Below, in pieces: positions 26,904-36,068 of a stretch of 64,000 nt of DNA (position 1 is the stretch's first letter; every line of letters begins with the position of its first letter). The notes under the pieces are model-generated. The model saw nothing but the letters and a program-made list of their open reading frames with translations, made no database searches and was not told where the DNA came from. Origin of the DNA: NCEH01 sp043195095 (GTDB lineage: Bacteria; Pseudomonadota; Alphaproteobacteria; Rhizobiales; Xanthobacteraceae). The translations under genes and the position numbers were made by a program. The DNA lies in NCBI RefSeq assembly GCF_043195095.1, contig NZ_JBAFWN010000001.1. One strand, given 5' to 3'.

Positions 26904-27452
26904 TCAGGGCGCTACCCGCCGGGCATAGGCCTCGAACGCCTTGAGCTGGCCGGCGATGAACTCGCGGGTGCCTGCGTCCGTGAGTTCACCCTGTTCGTTC
27001 ACCTTGTTCTGCGCCTGCCCCACCATGACCTCGGGCACGTTCATCACGAAGGCGTCGAGAAACACCAGGATCTGGCGCAGATGATATTGCGCCCGCGCCC
27101 CGCCAAACACACCCATGGACGCCGACTGGATGAGAACCGGCTTTTCCTTCAATGGCTTGGAGGGCAAGCGGGACACCCAGTCGATGGCGTTCTTGAGGCC
27201 GCCTGGGACGGAATAATTATATTCCGGGGTCACGATGATCAGCCCGTCGGCGGCCTTCAGCGTCGCGCCGAGGGCGGTGACGGCGGCGGGGAAGCCATCC
27301 GCCTGGATGTCCGCGTCATAGATGGGGAGTTCAGCAACCGAAGGTAGTATTTCCACCTCGACGCCCACGGGCGCCAGGGAGTGAAGCGCGCGGGCAATCG
27401 CCGCGTTGTAGGAACCCTTGCGCACGCTACCGACCCAGACAACCCATTTCAT
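26904..27452 (-). CDS. NADPH-dependent FMN reductase (flavodoxin-like)
   Basis: Flavodoxin-fold NAD(P)H:FMN or quinone/chromate reductase, 182 aa. The phosphate-binding loop GSVRKGSYNAAIARAL is at residues 8-23, and TPEYNYSVPGGLKNAIDWVSR near residue 75 is the hallmark flavin-binding segment of the ChrR/YieF group. Convergent with queD. It may guard against quinone or oxidative stress like the nearby VOC dioxygenase, but they are not in one operon. Confidence 0.9.
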   Translation of the reverse strand: MKWVVWVGSVRKGSYNAAIARALHSLAPVGVEVEILPSVAELPIYDADIQADGFPAAVTALGATLKAADGLIIVTPEYNYSVPGGLKNAIDWVSRLPSKPLKEKPVLIQSASMGVFGGARAQYHLRQILVFLDAFVMNVPEVMVGQAQNKVNEQGELTDAGTREFIAGQLKAFEAYARRVAP

Positions 27453-27566
27453 GAATGCTCCTCAAGATTGCGCCCGCTGCGGCCGCGCAAATCACGCGAC
27501 CACGCACCTGTGGCGTTGGCCTGCGAATTATTGCACGTTCGGCGCATTCATACATGGGGCGGCGGC

Positions 27567-28202
27567 ATGCTTGAAGATTACGATCTGTTCCTGACCCAGT
27601 TCGTGACTCTGTGGGCTGTGCTGGAACCCGTAAGCCACCTATCCATGTTCGTTGCGACGACGGCGGAAATGCCGCCCGTCCAGCGCCGCAAGACGGCGCT
27701 TCTGTGCTGCTTCTTTGCGTTCCTGATTTTGGTCTTTTTCGCCGTAGCGGGCCGGGCGTTGCTGGATGCCATGCACGTGTCGGTGCTGTCGTTCCAGATC
27801 GCCGGTGGCCTCGTCCTGTTCATCTTCGCCACCGGCATGATCTTTTCCGATCCCCATCCCGCGCCGACCCTGGACGTGGATGCCGATAAGAATATCGCCT
27901 CGCTTGCGGTCTATCCCCTTGCGATCCCTATCATTGCCGGGCCGGGCGCGATCCTGTCCGTGGTGATCCTCGCCGACAACAACCGCGGCATGCTGGAGCA
28001 CCAGGCGGTGACGATCTCCGTGCTGGCCCTGCTCATGGGCCTGATGGCGGTGCTGTTTTTCCTGGGAGATTACGTGCTCAAGCTCATCGGCCGCTCAGGC
28101 GCGAACCTGATCCGCCGCATCATGGGCCTGGTGCTGGCCGCCCTTTCGGTGGATATCGTGCTGACCGCGCTCTCAAGATGGCTGCACCTGCCGCCGATCT
28201 GA
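27567..28202 (+). CDS. MarC-family integral membrane protein
   Basis: Inner-membrane protein of the MarC (UPF0056) family, 211 aa, with six predicted hydrophobic segments (residues about 8-25, 42-65, 70-90, 112-135, 145-165 and 185-205). The LAVYPLAIPIIAGPGAI motif near residue 115 is the family signature. Function in the cell is not established; the historical link to multiple antibiotic resistance is doubtful. Start ATG 27567 is chosen because it precedes the first membrane helix; the longer frame upstream overlaps the divergent reductase gene. Confidence 0.88.
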   Translation: MLEDYDLFLTQFVTLWAVLEPVSHLSMFVATTAEMPPVQRRKTALLCCFFAFLILVFFAVAGRALLDAMHVSVLSFQIAGGLVLFIFATGMIFSDPHPAPTLDVDADKNIASLAVYPLAIPIIAGPGAILSVVILADNNRGMLEHQAVTISVLALLMGLMAVLFFLGDYVLKLIGRSGANLIRRIMGLVLAALSVDIVLTALSRWLHLPPI

Positions 28203-28224
28203 GGCCGGTGCGCCGCGCGCGCGC

Positions 28225-28938
28225 TCACTCCGAATAGCGCTGTTCCATCCACGGGTCGCCGCGCTCGTGATAGCCGCGCTCCTCCCAGAAGCCGAGCGTG
28301 TCAGCCGGGAGAAATTCAATGCGCTTCAACCACTTGGCGCTCTTCCAGAAATAGAGATGCGGCACCACCAGCCGCATGGGGCCGCCATGCTCGCGGGTGA
28401 GGGCCTCGCCCTGCCAGCTGTGGGCGAGGATCGCGTCCGGCGCGGCGAAATCCTCCAGCGGCAGGTTGGTTGTGTACCCGTCATAGCTGTAGAGCAGCAC
28501 GAACCGTGCCTCCGGCATCGGCTCAACCATGGCGAGCAAATCGCGGGTGGAAACCCCGTCCCATCCATTGTCGTAGCGCGACCAGGTGGTGACGCAATGG
28601 ATGTCGCTGACCTCATGGGTCTGGGGCTGGGCACGGAAGGCGGCCCAATCCCAGGACAGCGGGTTTTCCACCAGCCCATCCACATCCAGCCGCCAGGACA
28701 TGGGCGAGACGAAGGGCTGCGTGCCGAGATCCAGCACCGGCCAGTCTTTGACCAGATGCTGGCCGGGCGGCAGGCGCTCCGCCTCCGGGCGGGAAATCCG
28801 CCCCGTCAGGAAGCGCCCTTCCTTGGCCCAGCGCTGCTTGGTGCGGGTCAGCTTGGTCTCCGCCGTCTCGGGAGCGGAAGCAAGAGAAGCAGGATCGGAG
28901 GGGGAAGGCGAAGAATCGGCAGTCATAACCCGCTCCAT
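28225..28938 (-). CDS. Molybdopterin-dependent oxidoreductase, sulfite-oxidase fold
   Basis: Oxidoreductase molybdopterin-binding (SUOX-fold) protein of 237 aa. The Mo-coordinating cysteine is in VSDIHCVTTWSRYDNGW near residue 115, and MRLVVPHLYFWKSAKWLKRIEF near residue 195 is the conserved cofactor-binding end. No signal peptide or membrane helix is visible, so it is probably cytoplasmic, like YuiH-type proteins and unlike periplasmic MsrP. Two in-frame ATGs are possible (28938 and 28926). Physiological substrate is unknown. Confidence 0.87.
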   Translation of the reverse strand: MERVMTADSSPSPSDPASLASAPETAETKLTRTKQRWAKEGRFLTGRISRPEAERLPPGQHLVKDWPVLDLGTQPFVSPMSWRLDVDGLVENPLSWDWAAFRAQPQTHEVSDIHCVTTWSRYDNGWDGVSTRDLLAMVEPMPEARFVLLYSYDGYTTNLPLEDFAAPDAILAHSWQGEALTREHGGPMRLVVPHLYFWKSAKWLKRIEFLPADTLGFWEERGYHERGDPWMEQRYSE

Positions 28939-28996
28939 TCAAAGGCATGCGCTTCGTTGAGCTCGCCCGTCAGCCTCCCACAGCTCGGCCCCGCCC

Positions 28997-30034
28997 TCAA
29001 GCAGGCACCGGCGTGCGCGCCGCGACGGCGCCGACTTCAGCGAGGATTTCATAGCTGCGCAGCCGCGCCCCATGGTCGTGGATCGCTGCGGCGACCATGA
29101 ATTCGTCGGCTCCGGTCTGCTCAAGCAGCCGTTCCAGCCCCGCCCGAACCGTAGCGGGACCACCGACCACCGAGCACGCGAGCATGCCGGACGCCTGGTG
29201 CTTCTCCATCGGCGACCAATAGGTCTCGATATCGTCGATCGGTCGTGGCAGCAGTCCCCGGGTCCCCCGGAACATATTGGTGAATGCCTGCTGGGCGGAG
29301 GTGAACAGCCGCTTTGCCTCCGCATCGGTATCGGCGGCGATCACATTCACGCCAACCATGGCGTGGGGCTTCGCAAGCTGCGCCGAGGGTTGGAACCGCT
29401 CGCGGTAAACCTCCAGCGCCTGGAGCAGGGCATCCGGGGCGAAATGGGAAGCGAACGCATAAGGCAGGCCGAGCATGCCCGCGAGTTGCGCCCCGAACAG
29501 GCTGGAGCCGAGGATCCAAAGGGGCACGTTGGTGCCGGTCCCGGGCACCGCGCGGATCGTCTGGTCCGGCCGCGCCGGTCCCAGAAGCGCTTGCAACTCC
29601 AGAACATCCTGCGGGAAACGGTCGGACGCGGCGGGATCGCGATGCAGCGCGCGCCAGGTGCGCTGATCGGTGCCGGGCGCCCGGCCGAGCCCAAGGTCGA
29701 TGCGGCCGGGAAACAGCGTCGCGAGGGTGCCGAATTGCTCGGCGATGACCAGGGGCGAATGATTGGGCAGCATGATGCCCCCTGCCCCCACCCGGATGGT
29801 CTTGGTGCCGCCGGCCACGTGAGCGATCACCACCGAGGTCGCCGCACTGGCGATGCCGATCATATTGTGGTGTTCGGCGAGCCAGAAGCGGGTGTAGCCC
29901 CATGCCTCCGCGTGACGGGCCAGATCGAGCGAGCGAGCCAGCGCATCGGCCGGCGTGCCGCCATCGGGCACGGGAGCAAGGTCGAGAATGGAAAGAGGGG
30001 GCATGGAATGCGGGGGCATGGCAAGAGGGGGCAT
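28997..30034 (-). CDS. Luciferase-like flavin-dependent monooxygenase
   Basis: LLM-class (bacterial luciferase-like) flavin-dependent oxidoreductase, about 335-345 aa. Family motifs are LDLARHAEAWGYTRFWLAEHHN near residue 40, VIAHVAGGTKTIRVGAGGIMLPNH near 70 and RIDLGLGRAPGTD near 110. It matches the single-component group annotated as alkanal or undefined monooxygenases. The N-terminus is ambiguous: three in-frame ATGs at 30034, 30019 and 30004 lie in a 15-bp tandem repeat, and the last gives the usual family start MPPLSILDLAP. Confidence 0.85.
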   Translation of the reverse strand: MPPLAMPPHSMPPLSILDLAPVPDGGTPADALARSLDLARHAEAWGYTRFWLAEHHNMIGIASAATSVVIAHVAGGTKTIRVGAGGIMLPNHSPLVIAEQFGTLATLFPGRIDLGLGRAPGTDQRTWRALHRDPAASDRFPQDVLELQALLGPARPDQTIRAVPGTGTNVPLWILGSSLFGAQLAGMLGLPYAFASHFAPDALLQALEVYRERFQPSAQLAKPHAMVGVNVIAADTDAEAKRLFTSAQQAFTNMFRGTRGLLPRPIDDIETYWSPMEKHQASGMLACSVVGGPATVRAGLERLLEQTGADEFMVAAAIHDHGARLRSYEILAEVGAVAARTPVPA

Positions 30035-30037
30035 GGA
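29996..30037. repeat. Three 15-bp tandem repeats spanning alternative start codons
   Basis: Three copies of a GAGGGGGCATGG-like 15-bp unit follow one another. On the minus strand each supplies an ATG and a CCCCCTC-type leader, giving three in-frame starts (M-P-P repeated) for the luciferase-like gene. Confidence 0.7.
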
Positions 30038-30224
30038 CTGTGCGCTCCGTTGGTGCGGACGTCATCGCTGCGCCCGCGGCATCTCAACTTCGCCGGCAGA
30101 CATGCGCCCCCACCGGCGCGAGGAGAGATTGGGACCCGGGAGCGGAAAAACAAGGGCGACCGCCGCGCCGGCTCCGCCGCAGGGCGGTAGGCGGCACCCC
30201 GTCAGCGGGACCCCTGCAGGCTGG

Positions 30225-30884
30225 TCAGCCGGCCAGGGCGCTGAGCGTCACGGTCTCGCCATCGAGAGCGAAATCGACGGAAATGCCGCAATCGCGGGCC
30301 AGAAGACCGGCGTAATAGGGTTGAATCGCGTGGGCATCGAGCCCGCCGTCGGGAATGCCGCCGGCGATCAGCGCCGGCACCGTCTGCGGGATGCGCGCGC
30401 TGACGCCGTTGGTGGTGATGACGAACCCCTTCTCCACCCCGCCCGGCGCCGCATCCACCTTGATCAGGCCGCCGCGCGGAATGGTCGTGCCGGCCAGCAA
30501 TACAAGATTGAGCAGCAGCTTCACCCGGTTCTTGGGCTGGAACTCGCGCGGCAGGGTCCATTCGATCTTGGTGCGGGAATCCTCCATCATGCCGCGCACC
30601 ACCTGGTCGGCGTCGCTGAGGTCGATGGTGGCGCCGGCCGAGCCCGCCGCGCCAAAGGCGAGCCGGGTGAATTGCAGACGCGCGGAAGCCTGTCGCGCGC
30701 TCTTCGCGATCAGGTCGAGCGCGACCTCGCGCATGTCGGGCGCGTCCTCGTCCTCAAGCACTTCGAGGCCGTTGACGATCGCGCCCACCGGGCTGATCAC
30801 GTCGTGGCACACCCGCGAACACAACAGTGCTGCAAGATCGAGAGGGGAGACCGCAAGCTTCACGGGGGCGTCGGAAAGGGACAT
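30225..30884 (-). CDS. chpT: Histidine phosphotransferase ChpT
   Basis: ChpT-type histidine phosphotransferase, 219 aa, which in alphaproteobacteria relays phosphate from the CckA kinase to CtrA and CpdR to control the cell cycle. The phospho-accepting His is in LLCSRVCHDVISPVGAIVNG at about residues 21-40, with the conserved HDVISPVGAI segment, and a degenerate ATPase-like C-terminal domain follows. The start MSLSDAPVKLAVSPLDLAAL is at ATG 30884. Essential in several Hyphomicrobiales. No operon partner is evident. Confidence 0.9.
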   Translation of the reverse strand: MSLSDAPVKLAVSPLDLAALLCSRVCHDVISPVGAIVNGLEVLEDEDAPDMREVALDLIAKSARQASARLQFTRLAFGAAGSAGATIDLSDADQVVRGMMEDSRTKIEWTLPREFQPKNRVKLLLNLVLLAGTTIPRGGLIKVDAAPGGVEKGFVITTNGVSARIPQTVPALIAGGIPDGGLDAHAIQPYYAGLLARDCGISVDFALDGETVTLSALAG

Positions 30885-31177
30885 GGCGGATCCGTAGACG
30901 GCGAGACCGGCCGATCCCACCGCGAAGGCGAAGCCGGCAATGCCCGCGGGAGCGAGTGCGGTCTGATACCCCGCACCTCGGCCGGCCACAAGCCGGCTTT
31001 GGACTAGGTCGAGAGGAGAATCCTGCAATTCCAGGGCGCGGCGCACATGCCATGACGCAGAAACCGGCAGGCAGAAAGGTCCGAACGCCTTGCCTCGCGC
31101 CTTTTCTGCGTCACAGTCATCGGCGAACCTACGCTGCCGATTCGCGGCGATCCTTGAAAGCCCAGCGCGAGACCTTC

Positions 31178-31855
31178 ATGACCGCACTGCGATCCGCCCT
31201 TTTCCGCCTCGCCGCCGCGTCCGCGCTGTGCGCGGGCTTCGCGACCGGCGCCTCGGCCCAATATGCGCAGCAGCCGCAGCCGGCCCCGCAATATGTCCAG
31301 GGCCAGCCGGCCGGCGCGCCCCAGCCGCAATATGCCGCGCAGAACCGGTACGCCCAGCCCAATTCCCAGCCGGCGCCCTATTCCACGAACGAATTGGTGA
31401 GCAAGGGGCACTCCTTCTTCGGCAGCGTGTCGCGCGGGCTCGCGCTCTCCATCGAGAAGGCGGTCGGCCAGTGGGGCCAGCCCAATGGCTATATCCTCGG
31501 CCAGGAAGGCGGCGGCGCGTTCGTCGGCGGCCTGCGCTATGGCGAGGGCACGCTCTATACCCGCAACGCGGGCGACCTCAAGGTGTTCTGGCAGGGTCCC
31601 TCGATCGGCTGGGATTTCGGCGGCGACGGCGCCCGCACCATGGTGCTGGTCTATAACCTGCGCACCGTGGACGATGTGTTCCGCCGCTTCGGCGGGATTT
31701 CCGGCTCCGCCTATTTCGTGGCGGGCTTTGGAATGACCGCATTGACCGCGGATAATATCGTCGTGGTTCCCATCCGCTCCGGCGTCGGCGTGCGGCTCGG
31801 CGCGAACGTGGGCTATTTGAAATTCACACCACAGGCCACCTGGAATCCGTTCTGA
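31178..31855 (+). CDS. DUF1134 (EipB-like) exported protein
   Basis: Exported protein with a DUF1134 domain, 225 aa. A signal peptide spans residues 1-27 (MTALRSALFRLAAASALCAG, cleavage after SAQ). A glutamine/proline-rich linker of about 40 residues comes next, then the conserved domain from STNELVSKGHSFFG to the end. Domain features include GGAFVGGLRYGEGTLYTRNAG and FWQGPSIGWDFGGDGARTMVLVYNL. DUF1134 proteins of alphaproteobacteria are periplasmic and of unknown function. Confidence 0.87.
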   Translation: MTALRSALFRLAAASALCAGFATGASAQYAQQPQPAPQYVQGQPAGAPQPQYAAQNRYAQPNSQPAPYSTNELVSKGHSFFGSVSRGLALSIEKAVGQWGQPNGYILGQEGGGAFVGGLRYGEGTLYTRNAGDLKVFWQGPSIGWDFGGDGARTMVLVYNLRTVDDVFRRFGGISGSAYFVAGFGMTALTADNIVVVPIRSGVGVRLGANVGYLKFTPQATWNPF

Positions 31856-31938
31856 TCGCGCAGGCCCCTCCCCCGCTGGCACGAAACGCTGCGGCGTCGT
31901 ATGTATCGGGACGTTGCAGTTGAAAGCGTAGGTTCCGC

Positions 31939-33138
31939 GTGATCGAGCAGATCATGTATTTCGCGCTGGGCGTCCTCGGGGCGACCCTCGTGGCTCTAAT
32001 GGTGCTGCCTGCCGTTTGGCATCGGGCGGTGCGCCTCACCACGCGCCGCATCGAAGCGGCTGTGCCCATATCCATGTTCGAGATTCAGGCGGAGAAGGAC
32101 CAGCAGCGCGCCGGCTTCGCGCTCAACCAGCGGCGCCTGGAACTCCAGCTCGACGCGGTGCGCGAAAGCGTGGTGACCCATGCCCGCACCATCGAGCAGC
32201 AACGGCTTCAGTTGGTCGAGCTGGAGAAGGCGCTGAGCGCCAAGACCGCGGCGCATGAAGCCCTGACCCTCGCCCACGGTGAACTGGACGCGCGCTTCAA
32301 TGCCGAGCAGACGGCGCTGATCGAGCGCAACACGCAGCTCGCGCAAACCTCCGCGACGCTGGAGCAGACCGAAGCGGACCTGTCACAGACCCGAAGCACG
32401 CTTGCGACGACCACCGCCCGCGCCGAGGATCTGGCCACGCGCCTCGCCGCACGGGAGACGGAGCTCGCTGCGCGTGTCGCAGACATTTCCGCGCTTCAGG
32501 CGGAACGCACCCAGCTCTCGACAGACCTCGCCGCCGTCCGCGCCACCTTGGCCGAAACCAGCGATATCCTCGCGACCGAACGCGCCGCTGCCTCCGCAGC
32601 GGCTGCCAGCACCGAAGCCGAGCGCTTGCGCCTGGAAGCGGCGCTGGCCGATACAGGCCGCCGTCTCGCCGCCAGCGAATCCCTCGCCGCAGAACGGGCC
32701 GTCACTTTGGCGACCCAGTCGGCGGAAATCGAAAGCCTGACAACCCGCCTCGCCGCCAGCACCGCAGACCTGGATGCCAGCCGCGGCGTTCTCCAAGCCC
32801 TCTCCCAGCAGCGTGCGAACGAGTTCGCGTCCGCTCAAGCCCAGCAGACGCGCTTGTCGCAGGCGCTCGACATGCTGCGCGCCGACCATTCCATGATGGA
32901 AGCCGCCCTCGCCAAGGCGCGCGCCGAGCGGGACGCGCATCTGGAACGCGAGGAAGACCTCGATCTTCTGCGCAAGACGCTTGCGGGCCTGGCCGAGCAG
33001 GTGGTGACACTGTCGGCGTCATCTGCAGCCAGTGGCCTCGCCGGAGGACCGACCATCGCCCCCGCGCTCCCGGCCGAGGCGCAGCCCGCCGGCAGCGTTG
33101 AGAAAGCTGGCACCGGCAGACGCAAGCGCGCCAGCTGA
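31939..33138 (+). CDS. Membrane-anchored coiled-coil protein
   Basis: Protein of 399 aa with one N-terminal membrane segment (residues about 4-24, IMYFALGVLGATLVALMVLP) followed by about 310 residues of alanine-, glutamate- and leucine-rich heptad-like sequence, clearly a long coiled coil. The C-terminal 60 residues are proline/alanine-rich and end in basic RRKRAS. A GTG at 31939 is the likely start, with an ATG at 31954 as alternative. Specific function is not recognised; a structural or envelope-organising role is a guess from architecture. Confidence 0.75.
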   Translation: MIEQIMYFALGVLGATLVALMVLPAVWHRAVRLTTRRIEAAVPISMFEIQAEKDQQRAGFALNQRRLELQLDAVRESVVTHARTIEQQRLQLVELEKALSAKTAAHEALTLAHGELDARFNAEQTALIERNTQLAQTSATLEQTEADLSQTRSTLATTTARAEDLATRLAARETELAARVADISALQAERTQLSTDLAAVRATLAETSDILATERAAASAAAASTEAERLRLEAALADTGRRLAASESLAAERAVTLATQSAEIESLTTRLAASTADLDASRGVLQALSQQRANEFASAQAQQTRLSQALDMLRADHSMMEAALAKARAERDAHLEREEDLDLLRKTLAGLAEQVVTLSASSAASGLAGGPTIAPALPAEAQPAGSVEKAGTGRRKRAS

Positions 33139-33176
33139 TCCCGAGGGCCAGCTTTAGGCCCCGGGCGCACTTGGAG

Positions 33177-33836
33177 TCAGCGGATGATATTTCCCGTTGC
33201 TTCGCGCGAGACCACCAGATCCTGGATGCGACGCCTGAGGTCGCTGGTGATCCTCGGGTAGCGCTCCGGCGTCACGAACGCGGCGGGCGAATAAGGCACG
33301 CCCCCCTTTGCGCCCGCAAAGATGCGTGGCCCATCCGCCTGCATGACGATGTCACCCTTCTGCAAGGAGGTGTCCTCCTCGATCGGGACGGCGGCAAGTC
33401 CGAGGGGACCATTGCCGGTGCAGGTGCAGGCATCCGTCAGCTTGGTTCGGTACAAAAAGGCATTGGGCATATCGGTATAGGACGTGCCCGCGCGGTCCGT
33501 CGCATGCTCGATGCTGCCGCCACGAAACACGGCAGTGCTTGCCGCCGGGCAAAGGGCGGCGCAGCGACCCTCCTCCTGCCCGGAAGTGACGCCGGACATG
33601 GGGAAATAGCGCCCGTCACACGTCCGCACACAGAAGGCGACACCGCTGCCGCCCGTGCTGCGGCGTGGTTCTGCGCCAGGTGTGACCGTGATCGTGGGCG
33701 GAGCAATTGGTACGGCGCGAACGATCCCGCCGAACAGGGCGGCGAAAAAATCGCCGGGGCTCTGCGCCGACGCGGGCCCCGCGCCGACTGCAACCAGCAG
33801 GACGGCGGCCGCCTGAAGCTTCAACGCGGTGCGCAT
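33177..33836 (-). CDS. DUF2865 exported protein
   Basis: Exported protein of 219 aa with an N-terminal signal peptide (MRTALKLQAAAVLLVAVGAG, cleavage after about residue 25). The conserved core has FCVRTCDGRYFPMSGVTSGQ near residue 70, cysteine-containing GRCAALCPAASTAVFRGG near 90 and TDACTCTGNGPLGLAAVPIEED near 140, the arrangement of DUF2865 proteins found widely in Hyphomicrobiales. The paired cysteines suggest disulfides in the periplasm. Function unknown. Confidence 0.85.
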   Translation of the reverse strand: MRTALKLQAAAVLLVAVGAGPASAQSPGDFFAALFGGIVRAVPIAPPTITVTPGAEPRRSTGGSGVAFCVRTCDGRYFPMSGVTSGQEEGRCAALCPAASTAVFRGGSIEHATDRAGTSYTDMPNAFLYRTKLTDACTCTGNGPLGLAAVPIEEDTSLQKGDIVMQADGPRIFAGAKGGVPYSPAAFVTPERYPRITSDLRRRIQDLVVSREATGNIIR

Positions 33837-33868
33837 TCCATCCCCTCCGTTCTCGGGCCGGCAGCCGG

Positions 33869-34045
33869 TCAACCGATAGACGTGGGTGCTGGAGCGGGGA
33901 CTTCGAGCGAAGCAAAGGCGCTTGGCCCGAAATAGCGCTGCTTGGGCGCGGGCGCGTCCAACTCAGGCAAGACAACGAAAGCGGAAGCGGAAACCAGGGT
34001 CACCATCATCGAGACGATGACCAGCGCGCGTGCGATCATGGACAT
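33869..34045 (-). CDS. Small membrane or secreted protein, hypothetical
   Basis: Small frame of 58 aa beginning MSMIARALVIVSMMVTLVSA, whose first 28 residues form a strong hydrophobic helix, followed by a short proline-rich tail ending PAPAPTSIG. It ends 33 bp before the start of the DUF2865 gene on the same strand, so both could be co-transcribed. Hydrophobic start and position make it plausible, but no homologue is recognised and codon evidence on so short a frame is weak. Confidence 0.45.
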   Translation of the reverse strand: MSMIARALVIVSMMVTLVSASAFVVLPELDAPAPKQRYFGPSAFASLEVPAPAPTSIG

Positions 34046-34271
34046 GGCAAAACTCCGTCGGTGCCTCGCCTTCCTCCGCTCTGATCTCGGAGGGCTGCCA
34101 TGGGAACGCCTTATTAACCACACAGTTCCATCACTCTCGTCAGATCAAGCGCTGGGGGTGGAGCGGCGATCCGCCAGCTTTCTTCGCCGCAACGCTCTTG
34201 TGGCTTGCGGCGCGCGCCATTCCGGGCGAAGGAACGGGACCTTAGGTCAGCTTATGCGTTGAAACGGCGAC

Positions 34272-35210
34272 ATGATCGACAAACTCGAATATCTGATCGC
34301 CCTGGCGCGCGAGCGCCATTTCGGCCGCGCCGGCGAAGCCTGCGGCGTGACCCAACCGACGCTGTCGGCGGGCATCAAGCAATTGGAAGACACGCTCGGC
34401 GTGCTCCTGGTGCAGCGCGGCTCGCGCTTCATGGGCTTCACGCCCGAGGGGGAGCGCACCCTGGAATGGGCGCGTCGCATCGTGGCCGATTCGCGCGCCA
34501 TGCGGCAGGACATCGACGCGCTGAAGCGCGGCCTCTCCGGCCCGCTGCGCATCGCCGCCATTCCCACGGCCCTGCCGATGGTGGCGGCGCTGACCACGCC
34601 GTTCCGCGCGCGCCATCCCGATGTGCGCTTCACGATCATCTCGCGCACCTCGATCGAGATCCTGAACCATCTCGAAAATCTGGAGATCGACGCGGGACTG
34701 ACCTATCTGGACAACGAACCGCTCGGCCGCGTGAACACAGTGCCGCTCTACCGCGAGCGCTATCGCCTCGTGACCTCGCCGAACGCCAAATATGGTGACC
34801 GCGAAGCGGTGACCTGGGCCGAGATCGCAGGCCTGCCGCTGTGCCTGCTGACGCCGGACATGCAGAACCGCCGCATCATCGACGGCATGCTGAGCGTTAG
34901 CGGCAGCCCGCCCAAGCCGTCGCTGGAATCCAATTCCATGATCGTGCTGTTCACCCATGTCCGCACCGGCCATTGGGCGAGCGTCATGCCGGCAATGCTG
35001 GCGGATTCTCTCGGGCTGACCTCGATTGTCCGCTCGATCCCCATCGTGGAGCCGGACATCACCCATTCCATCGGGCTCGTGGTGCCGCATCGCGAGCCGA
35101 CCACGCCCATTACCGCGGCGCTGGTGGCGGAAGCCCGGCGCATCGCGCCGCGCCTGGAACAGAATCTGATCATGGAGCGCGACCCCGCGCTGGCGGCCCT
35201 CAAGCCTTAG
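34272..35210 (+). CDS. LysR-family transcriptional regulator
   Basis: LysR-type regulator, 312 aa. The HTH lies in RERHFGRAGEACGVTQPTLSAGIKQLE (residues about 14-40), and the effector domain begins GLSGPLRIAAIPTALPMVAAL near residue 87. The start MIDKLEYLIALARERHFG at ATG 34272 is standard. Related regulators in alphaproteobacteria often flank formate dehydrogenase or one-carbon genes, but no such genes are next to it here. It converges with cysE, and its target is not evident. Confidence 0.88.
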   Translation: MIDKLEYLIALARERHFGRAGEACGVTQPTLSAGIKQLEDTLGVLLVQRGSRFMGFTPEGERTLEWARRIVADSRAMRQDIDALKRGLSGPLRIAAIPTALPMVAALTTPFRARHPDVRFTIISRTSIEILNHLENLEIDAGLTYLDNEPLGRVNTVPLYRERYRLVTSPNAKYGDREAVTWAEIAGLPLCLLTPDMQNRRIIDGMLSVSGSPPKPSLESNSMIVLFTHVRTGHWASVMPAMLADSLGLTSIVRSIPIVEPDITHSIGLVVPHREPTTPITAALVAEARRIAPRLEQNLIMERDPALAALKP

Positions 35211-35225
35211 GGCGACGCCGCCGCA

Positions 35226-36068
35226 CTACTGAACGGGGGTGTCGTGCGCGCGCGTCTCGAGCGCTGCGGTGCCCGGCGCCACGATCGGCATGGCGCACCC
35301 GTCCGGCACAGCCATGGCACGCCCGCCTGCCACATGCCCCTGCTCCTGGTGGTGCTTCAGCCGCATTTCCAGGAATTCGATCCGGTCGAGCAGCGCGGCG
35401 ACCGCCTCTCCCACCGGATCCGGCATCAGGTGATGCTCGAGGTCGATCCGCCCGTCGCCCAATCGCCGGCGCTCGGACAGGGGCTTCACGATCCGCCCGG
35501 GAATGCCCACCACGGTCATGCCCGGCGGCACGTCTTCCACCACCACCGAATTTGCTCCGACGCGTGCTCCCACCCCGACCGTGATCGGGCCCAGGATCTT
35601 GGCGCCGGCCCCCACCAGGACGCCGTCCATCAACGTCGGGTGACGCTTGCCGACGGTCCAGGATGTGCCTCCGAGCGTGACGCCGTGATACAGCGTGACG
35701 TCATTTCCCACTTCCGCCGTCTCGCCGATCACCACACCCGCGCCGTGGTCGATGAAGAACCGGGCGCCGATCCGCGCGCCGGGATGAATATCGACATTGG
35801 TGACCAGACGGCCAAACCAGGAGAGGAAGCGCGCCAGGAACTTCGCCTTGCCCTGCCAGAGCCGGTGCGCGCACCGATGCCAGATCACGGCATGCACGCC
35901 GGGATAGGTGAGCACGATCTCGAGGGTGGCGCGCGCCGCCGGATCGCGCGATTTCACGCAGGCGATGTCATCGCGGATCTGGCGCCACAGGCCGGGCGCG
36001 CGCGGCACCACGGGCACGGATCGGTTGACGGCGGCGGGGGCTTCCTGACGGCTCGTTCCCATGATCAT
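35226..36068 (-). CDS. cysE: Serine O-acetyltransferase
   Basis: Serine acetyltransferase, 280 aa, which makes O-acetylserine for cysteine synthesis. The N-terminal helical part is followed by left-handed hexapeptide repeats: IHPGARIGARFFIDHGAGVVIGETAEVG at about residues 92-120, then GNDVTLYHGVTLGGTSW and VLVGAGAKILGPITVGVGARVGANSVV. The catalytic His is in DHGAGVVIGE. The ATG at 36068 overlaps the nifV stop by 4 nt, so it belongs to the nif regulon, like nifV-cysE1 of Azotobacter. It would supply cysteine as the sulfur source for nitrogenase clusters. Confidence 0.92.
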   Translation of the reverse strand: MIMGTSRQEAPAAVNRSVPVVPRAPGLWRQIRDDIACVKSRDPAARATLEIVLTYPGVHAVIWHRCAHRLWQGKAKFLARFLSWFGRLVTNVDIHPGARIGARFFIDHGAGVVIGETAEVGNDVTLYHGVTLGGTSWTVGKRHPTLMDGVLVGAGAKILGPITVGVGARVGANSVVVEDVPPGMTVVGIPGRIVKPLSERRRLGDGRIDLEHHLMPDPVGEAVAALLDRIEFLEMRLKHHQEQGHVAGGRAMAVPDGCAMPIVAPGTAALETRAHDTPVQ

